Shown here piece after piece: positions 1 to 9,293 of a DNA stretch of 44,348 bases (its first letter is position 1; every line of letters starts with the position of its first letter). The position numbers and the translations under genes are program-made. The notes beneath the pieces are model-generated. The model was not told the DNA's origin, searched no databases, and saw only the letters and a list, made by a program, of their open reading frames with translations. This DNA is from an uncultured Lachnospiraceae bacterium (GTDB lineage Bacteria > Bacillota > Clostridia > Lachnospirales > Lachnospiraceae), in the NCBI GenBank assembly GCA_947628045.1, contig CANQYP010000003.1, forward strand, positions 1 through 44,348, written 5' to 3'.

Positions 1-417
1 GGCATCCAGGCGATGGCTTACTGCCGCATTCGCTACACGGAGGGCTGGGACTTCAAGCGCACGGAGCGCCAGAGGACCGTGCTCGGCAAGCTTTTTGAAA
101 AGGCGAAGGAGAAGGGCGTCACGGGGCTGATCCCGTTGGTGAACACGATGATGGACTACGTCTCCACGAGTCTGAGCAACACGGAGCTGCTTTCGCTGGC
201 GGCGCAGATCGGGAGATACAATATCCTGGAGACGACCGGGTTCCCGTTCGACCAGACGCCCGCGGACATCGCGGCGGGGGACTGTGTCGTGCCGGTGAAT
301 CTGGCGGCGAATGTCTCGCAGCTCCACGCGTATCTGTTCGGGGACGAGGGGTATACGCCCTCGCAGACGGTGCAGGAGATCAGCAATAAGATCATCGCGG
401 ACACTGGAATACAATAG
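1..417 (+). CDS. LytR-CpsA-Psr (LCP) family protein, C-terminal part
   Basis: The reading frame is open at the left edge, so only about 138 C-terminal residues are present. The segment AMAYCRIRYT followed by D..RTERQRTVL matches the conserved arginine-rich strand and helix of LCP domains, whose arginines bind the pyrophosphate of the polyprenyl-linked substrate. LCP enzymes sit outside the membrane and transfer teichoic acid or capsule polymers from undecaprenyl carriers to peptidoglycan. The N-terminal membrane anchor and the catalytic aspartates lie outside the window. The neighbouring glycosyltransferase agrees with a role in cell-surface polysaccharide attachment. Family assignment is good; the exact polymer cannot be told. 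Confidence 0.85.
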   Translation, partial: GIQAMAYCRIRYTEGWDFKRTERQRTVLGKLFEKAKEKGVTGLIPLVNTMMDYVSTSLSNTELLSLAAQIGRYNILETTGFPFDQTPADIAAGDCVVPVNLAANVSQLHAYLFGDEGYTPSQTVQEISNKIIADTGIQ

Positions 418-586
418 AAGACGACGGCGTCGGCTGTAATAGTCCGCTGTCCGCCGATTGTCCTCCTACATCTGTCTGCCTGCGTCGGACTATGTCCGTC
501 TCAGGTCAGACATCTGTATCGGACATGTCGGAACAGCCGGACCATCACAGCCTTCCGCCATGTAGTAATATTTTGGAGTTTATAGT

Positions 587-1498
587 ATGGCTGTGATCGA
601 TGTAGTAATACCGGTATACAAGCCGGGCGGAGAGCTGCGGGTGATTCTGGAGCGGCTGGAGAGGCAGACGGTGCGCCCGGAGCGGATCCTGCTGGTGAAT
701 ACGGAGCGGGCGTTTTTCGACGAGAGCGTGATCGAGGGAATCCGGGACGTGGAGGTCGTGCATATCCGCAGGGAGGAGTTTGACCACGGCGGGACGAGGC
801 ATATGGCGGCGCAAAGCTGCACGGGAGAGTTCCTGCTGTTCATGACGCAGGACGCGGTGCCGGCGGACGCGCATCTGGTTGAGAAACTGCTGGAGCCGTT
901 TGCGCGGGAGCAGGTCTGCGCGGCTTACGCGAGGCAGCTCCCGGCAAAGGACTGCGGGGCGCTGGAACGCTATGCGCGGGAGTTCAATTACGGGGCGAGC
1001 AGCCGGATCAAGACGGCGAAGGATCTGCCAGAGCTGGGGATCAAGACCTATTTCTGCTCGAATGTATGTGCCATGTACCGGAAGAGCGCATATGATGAAC
1101 TGGGCGGGTTCGTGCGCCGCACGATATTCAATGAGGATATGATCTTTGCGGCGAAACTGATCCGGAGCGGGCGGGCGGTCGCCTACTGCGCGGACGCGCG
1201 GGTGATCCACTCGCACAATTACAGCAGCGCGCAGCAGTTTCACCGGAATTTTGACCTGGGCGTCTCACAGGCGGAGCACCCGGAGGTATTTGAAGGAATC
1301 AAGTCGGAGGGCGAGGGGCTCCGCATGGTGCGCCGGACGGCGGGCTGGCTGTGCAGGAGCGGGAGACCCTGGCTGCTGCCGAAACTGGCGGCGCAGAGCG
1401 GGGCGAAGTACCTCGGTTACCGGCTCGGGAAAAGTTACCAGAGACTTCCGGAATGGCTGATCCGGAAATGCACCATGAATCAGGAGTATTGGAGGTAG
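587..1498 (+). CDS. Family 2 glycosyltransferase (rhamnosyltransferase-like)
   Basis: This 303-residue protein begins with the GT-A nucleotide-binding strand (VIDVVIPVYKPG) and has a DxD-like MTQDAVPAD segment near residue 90 that should hold the metal and sugar nucleotide. An FNEDMIF segment near residue 183 supplies the usual ED acceptor-site motif. HGGTRHMAA near residue 67 is typical of rhamnosyltransferase-like GT2 enzymes. No membrane segment is visible, so it probably works on the cytoplasmic face, adding a sugar to a lipid-linked glycan. The ATG follows a GGAG at suitable distance. It ends 7 bases before glmS, and the glmS ribosome binding site overlaps its stop, so the two are probably cotranscribed. 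Donor and acceptor sugars cannot be deduced. Confidence 0.85.
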   Translation: MAVIDVVIPVYKPGGELRVILERLERQTVRPERILLVNTERAFFDESVIEGIRDVEVVHIRREEFDHGGTRHMAAQSCTGEFLLFMTQDAVPADAHLVEKLLEPFAREQVCAAYARQLPAKDCGALERYAREFNYGASSRIKTAKDLPELGIKTYFCSNVCAMYRKSAYDELGGFVRRTIFNEDMIFAAKLIRSGRAVAYCADARVIHSHNYSSAQQFHRNFDLGVSQAEHPEVFEGIKSEGEGLRMVRRTAGWLCRSGRPWLLPKLAAQSGAKYLGYRLGKSYQRLPEWLIRKCTMNQEYWR

Positions 1499-1505
1499 AT
1501 GCGAA

Positions 1506-3338
<1,833 letters not shown>

Positions 3339-3378
3339 CGTGCCTTGATGGTCCGCATTGCGGTTACAGGAGTACAAC

Positions 3379-4923
3379 ATGGAAGAAAACAGGAAAGACG
3401 AGTACGAGAAAATCTGCCTGATGTGCAGGAGACCGGAGAGCAGAGCCGGCAGGATGCTGGAGATGGGAAACGACGTCTGCATCTGCCATGAGTGTCTGCA
3501 GAAGGCGGTCGACTCGATGAAATTTTCGGGGATCTCGTACAATGATTTTATGAATTTTATGCCGGACTTTTCCAAGGGGAACGGAAACGCGCCGGAAAAT
3601 GGAGACGGCGGCTCGAATCCGAAGGACGAGGCAAAGCAGGAGATCGTCGAGGGCGGCTCTGGCTCGGGCAGTCCTGACGACCCGGAGAAGAAAGACGGAA
3701 AAGGGAACAAGGGGAACCGCCAGGGCGGGATCCCGACGATCGGCATGATCAATCTGTCCGATATCCTGGGCGGCATGGGGATGGGCGTCCCGAGGCAGCA
3801 GATCAGGAAGAAAAAGGACAAAGAGAAAAAGCCGGTGAAGGAGCTCGACATCAACAACATTCCGGCGCCGCACAAGATCAAGGCGAGCCTGGACGAATAT
3901 GTGATCGGGCAGGAGCACGCGAAGAAGGTGATCTCGGTCGCGGTCTACAACCACTACAAGCGGATCGCGGCGGGCGCGGACGACGTCGAGATCGAGAAGT
4001 CCAACATGCTGATGCTCGGACCGACCGGCTGCGGCAAGACCTATCTGGTAAAGACGATGGCGCGGCTTTTGGATGTGCCGCTGGCGATGGCGGACGCGAC
4101 GTCCCTGACGGAGGCGGGCTACATCGGCGACGACATTGAGAGCGTGATTTCGCGCCTTCTGACGGCGGCGGACAACGACGTGGAGCGCGCGGAGCAGGGG
4201 ATCGTGTTCATCGACGAGATCGACAAGATCGCCAAGAAACGCAACGCGAACCAGCGCGACGTCAGCGGCGAGGCGGTGCAGCAGGGCATGCTGAAACTTC
4301 TGGAGGGCAGCGAGGTGGAAGTGCCGGTCGGCGCGGCGAGCAAGAACGCGATGGTGCCGATGGTAACGGTGAATACGCAGAACATTCTGTTTATCTGCGG
4401 CGGCGCGTTCCCGGGGCTCGAGGACATCGTCAAGGAGCGCCTGAACAAGCAGGCGTCGGTCGGTTTTCTGGCGGATCTCAAGGACAAATATGACGACGAT
4501 CCGAACCTTCTGTCGAAGGTGACGGTCGAGGACCTGCGGACCTTCGGCATGATCCCGGAGTTCATCGGACGTCTCCCGATCATTTTCTCGCTGGAGACTC
4601 TGACGAAGGAGATGCTGGTGCGGATCCTCAAGGAGCCGCGCAACGCGATCCTCAAGCAGTACCAAAAGCTGCTTGCACTCGACGAGGTGCAGCTCGACAT
4701 CGACGAGGGCGCGCTGGAGGCGATCGCGGAAAAGGCGCTGGAGAAGAAGACCGGGGCGCGGGCGCTGCGCTCGATCCTCGAGGAATTCATGCTGGATATC
4801 ATGTACGAGATACCGAAGGACGACAACATCGGCAGGGTGACGATCACGCGGGAGTACATCGAACACACCGGCGGACCGGTGATCAGCCTGCGAAACGTGG
4901 CGGCATTGCCCGGAAGTCATTGA
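3379..4923 (+). CDS. clpX: Divergent ClpX-like AAA+ unfoldase with C4 zinc finger
   Basis: This 514-residue protein has a ClpX-type zinc finger (Cys13, 16, 36, 39), a long glycine- and charge-rich linker (about residues 60-160), and a AAA+ core. The core has Walker A GPTGCGKT at 214-221, pore loop GYIG at 247-250, Walker B IVFIDEID at 275-282, a VGF tripeptide at 361-363 that could dock ClpP, and sensor-2 GARALR at 459-464. It is about 90 residues longer than classical ClpX. The pore-2 RKH motif is missing: the stretch before the FICGGAF strand reads GAASKNAMVPM instead. No clpP, tig or lon is nearby; rpoD follows. The ATG at 3379 has a good AGGAG; an upstream in-frame TTG does not. It is probably a second ClpX paralogue, and the symbol is by similarity only. 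Confidence 0.85.
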   Translation: MEENRKDEYEKICLMCRRPESRAGRMLEMGNDVCICHECLQKAVDSMKFSGISYNDFMNFMPDFSKGNGNAPENGDGGSNPKDEAKQEIVEGGSGSGSPDDPEKKDGKGNKGNRQGGIPTIGMINLSDILGGMGMGVPRQQIRKKKDKEKKPVKELDINNIPAPHKIKASLDEYVIGQEHAKKVISVAVYNHYKRIAAGADDVEIEKSNMLMLGPTGCGKTYLVKTMARLLDVPLAMADATSLTEAGYIGDDIESVISRLLTAADNDVERAEQGIVFIDEIDKIAKKRNANQRDVSGEAVQQGMLKLLEGSEVEVPVGAASKNAMVPMVTVNTQNILFICGGAFPGLEDIVKERLNKQASVGFLADLKDKYDDDPNLLSKVTVEDLRTFGMIPEFIGRLPIIFSLETLTKEMLVRILKEPRNAILKQYQKLLALDEVQLDIDEGALEAIAEKALEKKTGARALRSILEEFMLDIMYEIPKDDNIGRVTITREYIEHTGGPVISLRNVAALPGSH

Positions 4924-4960
4924 CAAAGCAGGTATTTTTCTGACAATATTCGCGCAGACG

Positions 4961-4989
4961 TTGACAGCGTTTGACAAAAATGATATGTT
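4961..4989 (+). promoter_or_regulatory. Sigma-A promoter for rpoD
   Basis: TTGACA at 4961-4966, a 17-base spacer and TATGTT at 4984-4989 lie about 80 bases before rpoD. The surrounding AT-rich stretch contains three more TGACA words (near 4921, 4941 and 4972), so more than one start is possible. Confidence 0.6.
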
Positions 4990-5067
4990 AAAGAGTACGA
5001 AAGTGACGGTTCAGAACAGGTCGAAGCATATGCTGCGAGACCGCAAAAGTATGAGGAGAGATCGCTG

Positions 5068-6195
5068 ATGAATGAAGCACAGAAACAGTTTGTGAAGGTT
5101 CTGGAAAGCCTGAAAGCGCTTGCCAAGACAAAGAAAAACATTCTGGAATATGATGAGATCCTCAAGGCGTTCGAGGGAATCGAACTGACAGAGGCAAGGA
5201 CGGACGAGATTTTCGAGTACCTGGAGAAGAACCATATCGATGTCATGCAGGGAAAGGTGGAGGAGGACTCCGCGGACGATCTTCTTCTGGAATCGGAGGA
5301 GGATATCCTGCTGTCGGACAACGATGAGATCGAGCTGATCAACGACGTGGATGTGCTTGAGGGCGTCAGCACGGAGGATCCGGTGCGGATGTACTTGAAG
5401 GAGATCGGCAATGTGCCGCTGCTGTCCGGCGAGGAGGAGGTCGAGCTCGCGAAACGCGTGGAGGCGGGGGACGAGGAGGCGAAGAAGGCGCTCACGGAGG
5501 CGAACCTTCGCCTGGTAGTCAGCATCGCCAAGAAGTATGTCGGCAGGGGGATGCCGTTCCTCGATCTGATCCAGGAGGGCAATATGGGTCTGATGAAGGC
5601 GGTCGACAAATTTGATTACACGAAGGGCTACAAATTCAGCACCTACGCGACGTGGTGGATCCGTCAGGCGATCACGCGCGGCATTGCGGACACGGGCAGG
5701 ACGATCCGGGTGCCGGTGCACATGGTCGAGACGATCAACAAGACGCTGCGCATGACGAGGACGCTGCTGCAGGAGTTCGGCCGCGAGCCGACCCCGGAGG
5801 AGGTGGCGGAGCGCCTGAACGTGCCGGTGAGCCGGGTGCGCGAGGTGCTCAAGATCTCCAGGGATCCGGTGTCGCTCGACACGCCGATCGGCGAGGAGGA
5901 CGATTCCCATCTCGGGGATTTCATCGAGGACGACACGGCGCTCTCGCCGGCGGATTCCGCGGCGTTTTCGATGCTGCGCGAGGAGCTGGGCACGGCGCTC
6001 GAGTCGCTGACCGACCGGGAGCGCCAGGTCGTGCGGCTGCGGTTCGGTCTCGAGGACGGGCGCGCGCGGACGCTCGAGGAAGTGGGCAAGGAGTTCAACG
6101 TCACGCGCGAGAGGATCCGCCAGATCGAGGCGAAGGCGCTGCGCAAGCTGCGTCACCCGTCGCGGAGCAAGCGGCTGAAGGATTTTCTTACATAA
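5068..6195 (+). CDS. rpoD: Primary RNA polymerase sigma factor
   Basis: This is the housekeeping sigma-70 (SigA) of 375 residues, a normal length for Firmicutes. A short acidic region 1.1 leads to region 1.2 ([17 protein letters not shown]), the core-binding and -10 recognition region 2 ([16 protein letters not shown] near residue 190), region 3, and region 4 with the -35 recognition helix ([20 protein letters not shown]) near the C-terminus. It has its own promoter and a hairpin follows the gene. In many relatives dnaG precedes rpoD; here the ClpX-like gene does. The numerous TTGACA-17-TATAAT-like promoters in this window fit its expected specificity. Confidence 0.97.
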   Translation: MNEAQKQFVKVLESLKALAKTKKNILEYDEILKAFEGIELTEARTDEIFEYLEKNHIDVMQGKVEEDSADDLLLESEEDILLSDNDEIELINDVDVLEGVSTEDPVRMYLKEIGNVPLLSGEEEVELAKRVEAGDEEAKKALTEANLRLVVSIAKKYVGRGMPFLDLIQEGNMGLMKAVDKFDYTKGYKFSTYATWWIRQAITRGIADTGRTIRVPVHMVETINKTLRMTRTLLQEFGREPTPEEVAERLNVPVSRVREVLKISRDPVSLDTPIGEEDDSHLGDFIEDDTALSPADSAAFSMLREELGTALESLTDRERQVVRLRFGLEDGRARTLEEVGKEFNVTRERIRQIEAKALRKLRHPSRSKRLKDFLT

Positions 6196-6234
6196 ACAGG
6201 TCGGAAGACTTATTTTCAAAAAGGAGACAGACAG

Positions 6235-6275
6235 GGCGGCGCCGGGCATTCGGTGTCGCCTTGATTAAATTCTTT
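6235..6275 (+). terminator. Probable terminator after rpoD
   Basis: GGCGGCGCCG at 6235-6244 pairs with CGGTGTCGCC at 6251-6260 (10 pairs, two of them G-U) around a 6-base loop. A T-rich but interrupted tail follows. Confidence 0.6.
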
Positions 6276-6295
6276 GTTTTTATTCCGGAAGTTGA

Positions 6296-6324
6296 TTGTA
6301 AAATTTACCTTGAACGCTTATAAT
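6296..6324 (+). promoter_or_regulatory. Promoter for the MNT/HEPN pair
   Basis: TTGTAA at 6296-6301, a 17-base spacer and a perfect TATAAT at 6319-6324 lie about 75 bases upstream of the nucleotidyltransferase gene. The pair is therefore an independent transcription unit. Confidence 0.6.
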
Positions 6325-6397
6325 GTAAGGGAACGAATGATGGGACAAAGCAAAGACCGAATGAGCAGATACAGGAAAATGAAAAGAAGGAGCGCGC

Positions 6398-6763
6398 ATG
6401 TGTAAGCTGGTTAATTTAAGGGTCGGAGATCGGGAGATCAAGGTCGCCGATATAAAAAAGGACTGTATAGAAAACATTATAAGCAATGCGCATCTTTGTG
6501 AAGAGATTAAAAAAATCATTTTATTTGGTTCGGCGCTGGAAGAAAGATGCGAGGAGAGTTCTGACATTGATATTGCGGTGTTTGGAAAATGTGCAAAGAA
6601 TATGATGTTGCGTTTGAAAAGCTATCATGATTTTGTAAACGCGGTCGTCACGTTTGGAAAATGGCAGGACTATGATGTGTTGTATTTTGATATGACAAAT
6701 CAGGGGGAAACAGCAGTTCTGAGCGATATCGCAAGAGGCGCGATTTTGTATGAAAGGGCGTGA
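6398..6763 (+). CDS. Minimal nucleotidyltransferase (MNT) domain protein
   Basis: A 121-residue protein with the pol-beta-superfamily signature GS-x10-DxD (LFGSALEER, then SDIDIAVFG, about residues 47-64). That signature binds metal and NTP. In MNT/HEPN modules the MNT partner acts as antitoxin, in studied cases by AMPylating the HEPN protein. The gene overlaps the next one by 4 bases (GTGA), so translation is coupled. GGAG precedes the ATG. Base composition is clearly more AT-rich than the genes on either side, which suggests transfer. A simple nucleotide-transfer enzyme unrelated to toxicity cannot be excluded. Confidence 0.8.
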   Translation: MCKLVNLRVGDREIKVADIKKDCIENIISNAHLCEEIKKIILFGSALEERCEESSDIDIAVFGKCAKNMMLRLKSYHDFVNAVVTFGKWQDYDVLYFDMTNQGETAVLSDIARGAILYERA

Positions 6764-7173
6764 TAATTATCGAATTGTCAATGGGGCTGATCAAAGCTGA
6801 TTTGATTATGGCGAGACAGGGAATTGAGCAGTATCGCAGCCATAATATAAAGCAGATCAAGAATCTTACTGCTTACCATTTGCAGCAGGCGGTTGAAAAG
6901 TTGATAAAAATACAAATATATCAGTCGGGCAAAGCGTTTGACAGCAAAGAATTGTATGTCCATAATCTAGTGAGGCTGATTAATTATGCGGATCAACTGG
7001 ATTTTGACATCGATATACCGCATTTTATCAGAGAGGCTGCAGTGATGATCACGGATTGGGAAGCAAGCGGACGGTATGATGTACACTTTTCAGTCAGGAT
7101 AACAAGTCTTGAAACCTATTACGATAAAATTGGATCCTGGTTTCAGGACGTATGGAAAAAGGGCATTCGCTGA
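6760..7173 (+). CDS. HEPN domain protein, partner of the MNT protein
   Basis: This 137-residue, probably all-helical protein begins at a GTG overlapping the MNT stop; an in-frame ATG at 6781 is an alternative. The helix with LTAYHLQQAVEKLIKIQIYQ and the C-terminal SGRYD (compare EARYP in relatives) match the PF05168 type of HEPN domain. HEPN proteins of MNT pairs are often RNases with an Rx4-6H motif. No arginine-histidine pair with that spacing is present here, so nuclease activity is uncertain. The protein may be a non-catalytic member that regulates its nucleotidyltransferase partner. AT-rich like its neighbour. Confidence 0.75.
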   Translation: MIIIELSMGLIKADLIMARQGIEQYRSHNIKQIKNLTAYHLQQAVEKLIKIQIYQSGKAFDSKELYVHNLVRLINYADQLDFDIDIPHFIREAAVMITDWEASGRYDVHFSVRITSLETYYDKIGSWFQDVWKKGIR

Positions 7174-7225
7174 AGAGATATGTTATTTTATTATGATAAT
7201 ATTATTATGAAACAGGAGGAAAATC

Positions 7226-7663
7226 ATGGACATTGAACTGTTGAGAAAAGATATGGTGGCGGCGATGAAGGCGAAGGACAAGCCGCGCAAGGAGGCGATC
7301 TCTTCGCTGATCTCCGCGATCAAGAAGGTCGCGATCGACGAGGGCTGCAGGGACGATATCCCGGAAGAGCTGGCGGATCGCGTGATCCTCAAGGAGATGA
7401 AGACGGTGAAGGAGCAGATCGACACCTGCCCGGATTCACGCGCAGATCTGAAGGCGGAATATCAGTTCCGCTATGACGTGATCTCGGAGTACGCGCCGAA
7501 ATTGATGTCGGCGGACGAGGTGAAAGCGTATCTGCAGGAGAGATTCGCCGACCTGCTCGCGACGAAGAACAAGGGACAGATCATGAAGGCGGTTATGGCG
7601 GAGCTCAAGGGCAAGGCGGACGGCAAGGTGATCAATCAGGTCGTCGCAGCGCTGTGCAGCTGA
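7226..7663 (+). CDS. yqeY: GatB/YqeY domain protein
   Basis: A 145-residue protein of the YqeY family. It opens with a helical region rich in lysine (DIELLRKDMVAAMKAKDKPR, then SLISAIKKV), followed by the small helical domain shared with the tail of GatB and GatE (GQIMKAVMAELKGKADGKVI). In GatB this tail contacts tRNA; the role of stand-alone YqeY is not settled. The length is typical. An AGGAGG precedes the ATG. GC content returns to the genome norm here after the AT-rich MNT/HEPN pair. The next gene starts 20 bases after its stop and may be cotranscribed. Confidence 0.9.
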   Translation: MDIELLRKDMVAAMKAKDKPRKEAISSLISAIKKVAIDEGCRDDIPEELADRVILKEMKTVKEQIDTCPDSRADLKAEYQFRYDVISEYAPKLMSADEVKAYLQERFADLLATKNKGQIMKAVMAELKGKADGKVINQVVAALCS

Positions 7664-7683
7664 GAATACAGGAGGAATTGCAG

Positions 7684-8796
7684 ATGCAGGAGACCAGACC
7701 TTTCGTCCCGTGGGAGATGATGCGGGACTTCATGGAGCAGGTATTTCAGAAGGAGGGGGTGCCGGAGGCGGACGCGAAGGTCTGCGCCGAGGTGCTCCTT
7801 GAGAGCGACCGCCGCGGCATCGAGAGCCACGGCTGCAACCGCTTTAAGCCGATCTACATCGACCGCATCGACGCCGGTATCCTGAGCCCGGTGACGGAGT
7901 TCGAGGTCGTGCGCGAGACGCCGACCACGGCGGTCGTGGACGGGCACAACGGCATGGGCATGGTCGTCGGGACGAAGTCGATGCAGATGGCGATCGACAA
8001 GGCGAAACGGTACGGCATGGGCATGGTCGCCGTGCGCAACTCGACGCATTACGGGATTGCCGGTTACTACGCGACGATGGCGACGAAGAATAACATGATC
8101 GGCATCACGGGCACGAACGCCCGCCCGTCGATCGCGCCGACCTTCGGCGTGGAGAACATGCTGGGGACGAACCCGATCACCTTCGGCATGCCGACGGACG
8201 AGGAATTTCCATTCGTGCTGGACTGCGCGACCTCGATCTCCCAGAGGGGCAAGATCGAATACTTTGCGCGCGCCGGGCTGCCGACGCCCGCGGGCATGGT
8301 GATCGGGCGCGACGGAAAGCCGATGACGGACAGCGAGGACATCCTGAACGCCCTGAACGAGAAACGCGCGGCGCTTGCGCCGCTCGGCGGGATCGGCGAC
8401 GAGCTCGCGGGCTACAAGGGCTACGGCTACGCGACCGTGGTGGAGATCCTTTCCGCGGCGCTGCAGGCGGGCAGCTATCTGCGCATGCTTTCCGGGTTCG
8501 ACGCGGACGGCAACAAGATCCCGTATCCGCTCGGTCATTTCTTCATCGCGATCGACACGGAGGCTTTCATGGGCGCCGAGTCCTTCAGGAAGACCGCCGG
8601 GAATATCCTGCGCGAACTGCGCGCGTCCGAGAAGGCGCCGGGCTGCGACCGCATCTACACGGCGGGCGAGAAGGAGTACGAGGTCTGGATGTTCCGCAAG
8701 GACAAGGGCGTGCCGGTCGGCGAGGCTGTCCAGAAGGAGCTCATCGGGCTGCGCGACCGGTTCGGGCTCACGCAGTTCCGGTTCCCGTTTGAATAG
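7684..8796 (+). CDS. Ldh family NAD(P)-dependent oxidoreductase (malate/lactate dehydrogenase, LDH2 type)
   Basis: A 370-residue protein of the Ldh_2 fold, which is unrelated to classical Rossmann lactate dehydrogenases. The family oxidises 2-hydroxyacids such as malate, sulfolactate or ureidoglycolate with NAD(P). The DRRGIESHG motif near residue 40, with the probable catalytic histidine, and NSTHYGIAGYY near residue 120 are hallmarks, as are GTNPITFG and the G-Y-K-G-Y-G segment late in the protein. I chose the ATG at 7684 because a GGAGG ends 7 bases before it; longer in-frame starts run into yqeY. The substrate cannot be fixed from sequence. Confidence 0.9.
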   Translation: MQETRPFVPWEMMRDFMEQVFQKEGVPEADAKVCAEVLLESDRRGIESHGCNRFKPIYIDRIDAGILSPVTEFEVVRETPTTAVVDGHNGMGMVVGTKSMQMAIDKAKRYGMGMVAVRNSTHYGIAGYYATMATKNNMIGITGTNARPSIAPTFGVENMLGTNPITFGMPTDEEFPFVLDCATSISQRGKIEYFARAGLPTPAGMVIGRDGKPMTDSEDILNALNEKRAALAPLGGIGDELAGYKGYGYATVVEILSAALQAGSYLRMLSGFDADGNKIPYPLGHFFIAIDTEAFMGAESFRKTAGNILRELRASEKAPGCDRIYTAGEKEYEVWMFRKDKGVPVGEAVQKELIGLRDRFGLTQFRFPFE

Positions 8797-8856
8797 ACTG
8801 GGAGGTCTTGTGAGGGCGGGTTGTATAATACACATAAACACACTAAAATTTGTGTA

Positions 8857-8885
8857 TTGCAATTCAAAATGGCATATGCTATAAT
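8857..8885 (+). promoter_or_regulatory. Strong promoter for a short antisense-type RNA
   Basis: TTGCAA at 8857-8862, a 17-base spacer and perfect TATAAT at 8880-8885. No coding frame follows before the hairpin terminator at 8929-8965, so the promoter appears to serve a small RNA starting near 8892. Confidence 0.7.
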
Positions 8886-8891
8886 GTCGAT

Positions 8892-8975
8892 AGACAAAAG
8901 GTGAGAAATGTCCATAAGATCAAAAGGTGGGACCCCGGATGTAGTTGCGATACATCCGGGGTTCCTTCCTCTTTT
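8892..8975 (+). ncRNA. Putative antitoxin RNA of a type I toxin-antitoxin system
   Basis: Between the promoter at 8857-8885 and the terminator at 8929-8965 lies room for an RNA of about 84 bases with no ribosome binding site or open frame. Its 5' part (8900-8922) is a near copy of 9078-9102, the plus-strand image of the toxin's translation start. The RNA is therefore complementary in trans to the toxin mRNA from the end of its Shine-Dalgarno through about codon 6. Its 3' half is the terminator hairpin, which the convergent toxin transcript also contains in opposite sense. This matches the RNA II design of the pAD1 par locus. Transcription itself is inferred. Confidence 0.65.
8929..8965. terminator. 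Bidirectional terminator shared by toxin mRNA and antitoxin RNA
   Basis: ACCCCGGATGTA at 8932-8943 pairs perfectly with TACATCCGGGGT at 8951-8962 around the 7-base loop GTTGCGA. Three more pairs, one of them G-U, extend the stem to 8929 and 8965. On the plus strand TTCCTCTTTT follows; on the minus strand CCTTTTGATC follows. It can end transcription from both sides. Confidence 0.8.
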
Positions 8976-9008
8976 ACGGAGAGGTGAACCGTTTGGGCTA
9001 GTTACCGG

Positions 9009-9095
9009 CTAATCATCGCTGTCTAACCACTTGATGATGTAGTGACAAGTTACACCAGCCGCGACAGCAACTATAAAGGCGAGAAATATATCCAT
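9009..9095 (-). CDS. 28-residue hydrophobic membrane peptide, putative type I toxin
   Basis: The minus strand encodes MDIFLAFIVAVAAGV, then TCHYIIKWLDSDD and a TAG stop. One hydrophobic segment (residues 3-21) is followed by a short charged tail with lysine and several aspartates. This is the pattern of Fst/TxpA-like type I toxins, which insert in the membrane. Size, membrane span and tail resemble Fst, but I cannot place it in a named family. Expression signals are strong: a GGGGGTG Shine-Dalgarno at 9101-9107 (with TGATC continuing anti-SD complementarity) 5 bases before the ATG, and a TTGTTT-17-TATAAT promoter upstream. The convergent small RNA is its likely antitoxin. The gene is too short for routine gene finders. 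Confidence 0.75.
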   Translation of the reverse strand: MDIFLAFIVAVAAGVTCHYIIKWLDSDD

Positions 9096-9141
9096 AAGAT
9101 CACCCCCTCTCTGTCACCAGTATTGGGGCGGTAACATCATA

Positions 9142-9170
9142 ATTATACAACAAATAATATATAAAAACAA
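9142..9170 (-). promoter_or_regulatory. Promoter of the putative toxin mRNA
   Basis: Reading the minus strand, TTGTTT at 9170-9165, a 17-base spacer and perfect TATAAT at 9147-9142. Transcription would begin near 9135, giving a leader of about 40 bases. In that leader CGCCCC (9130-9125) can pair with GGGGTG (9106-9101) and hide the Shine-Dalgarno. Confidence 0.7.
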
Positions 9171-9200
9171 TATAAAATATATAAAAACAATATAAAATAT
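9161..9200 (+). repeat. Perfect 20-base tandem duplication in the toxin promoter
   Basis: The AT-only-but-one-C unit ATAAAAACAATATAAAATAT occurs at 9161-9180 and again, identical, at 9181-9200. The first copy contains the toxin -35 hexamer, so the second repeats that hexamer 20 bases further upstream. Confidence 0.9.
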
Positions 9201-9293
9201 ATAGAATGTATCAAAAATAAAAAACAAAGGATTTTTCAAGACAAAAATGACATAATGGACTTGTTCTACGGCGTCAGCAGACGGACAAGACGG

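Larger units (their letters stand above)
8900..9102 (+). repeat. Imperfect direct repeat (8900-8922 and 9078-9102)
   Basis: GGTGAGAAAT then GTCCATAAGATCA at 8900-8922 is repeated as GGCGAGAAATAT then ATCCATAAGATCA at 9078-9102, with a 2-base length difference and two substitutions. The right copy contains the toxin start codon on the minus strand. The left copy lies in the antitoxin RNA gene and lacks a Shine-Dalgarno, so it is not itself a start site. Confidence 0.85.

Noticed and set aside
418-586. Several GTCCG/CGGAC words in the gap before the glycosyltransferase
   Set aside because: They can form alternative weak hairpins, but none has a T-tract or consistent spacing, so no feature is claimed.
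8655-8915. An 86-codon minus-strand frame starting ATGGACATTTCTC in the left direct repeat
   Set aside because: It starts in the repeat copy that lacks a Shine-Dalgarno, runs into the dehydrogenase gene antisense, and is explained by the repeat belonging to the antitoxin RNA gene.
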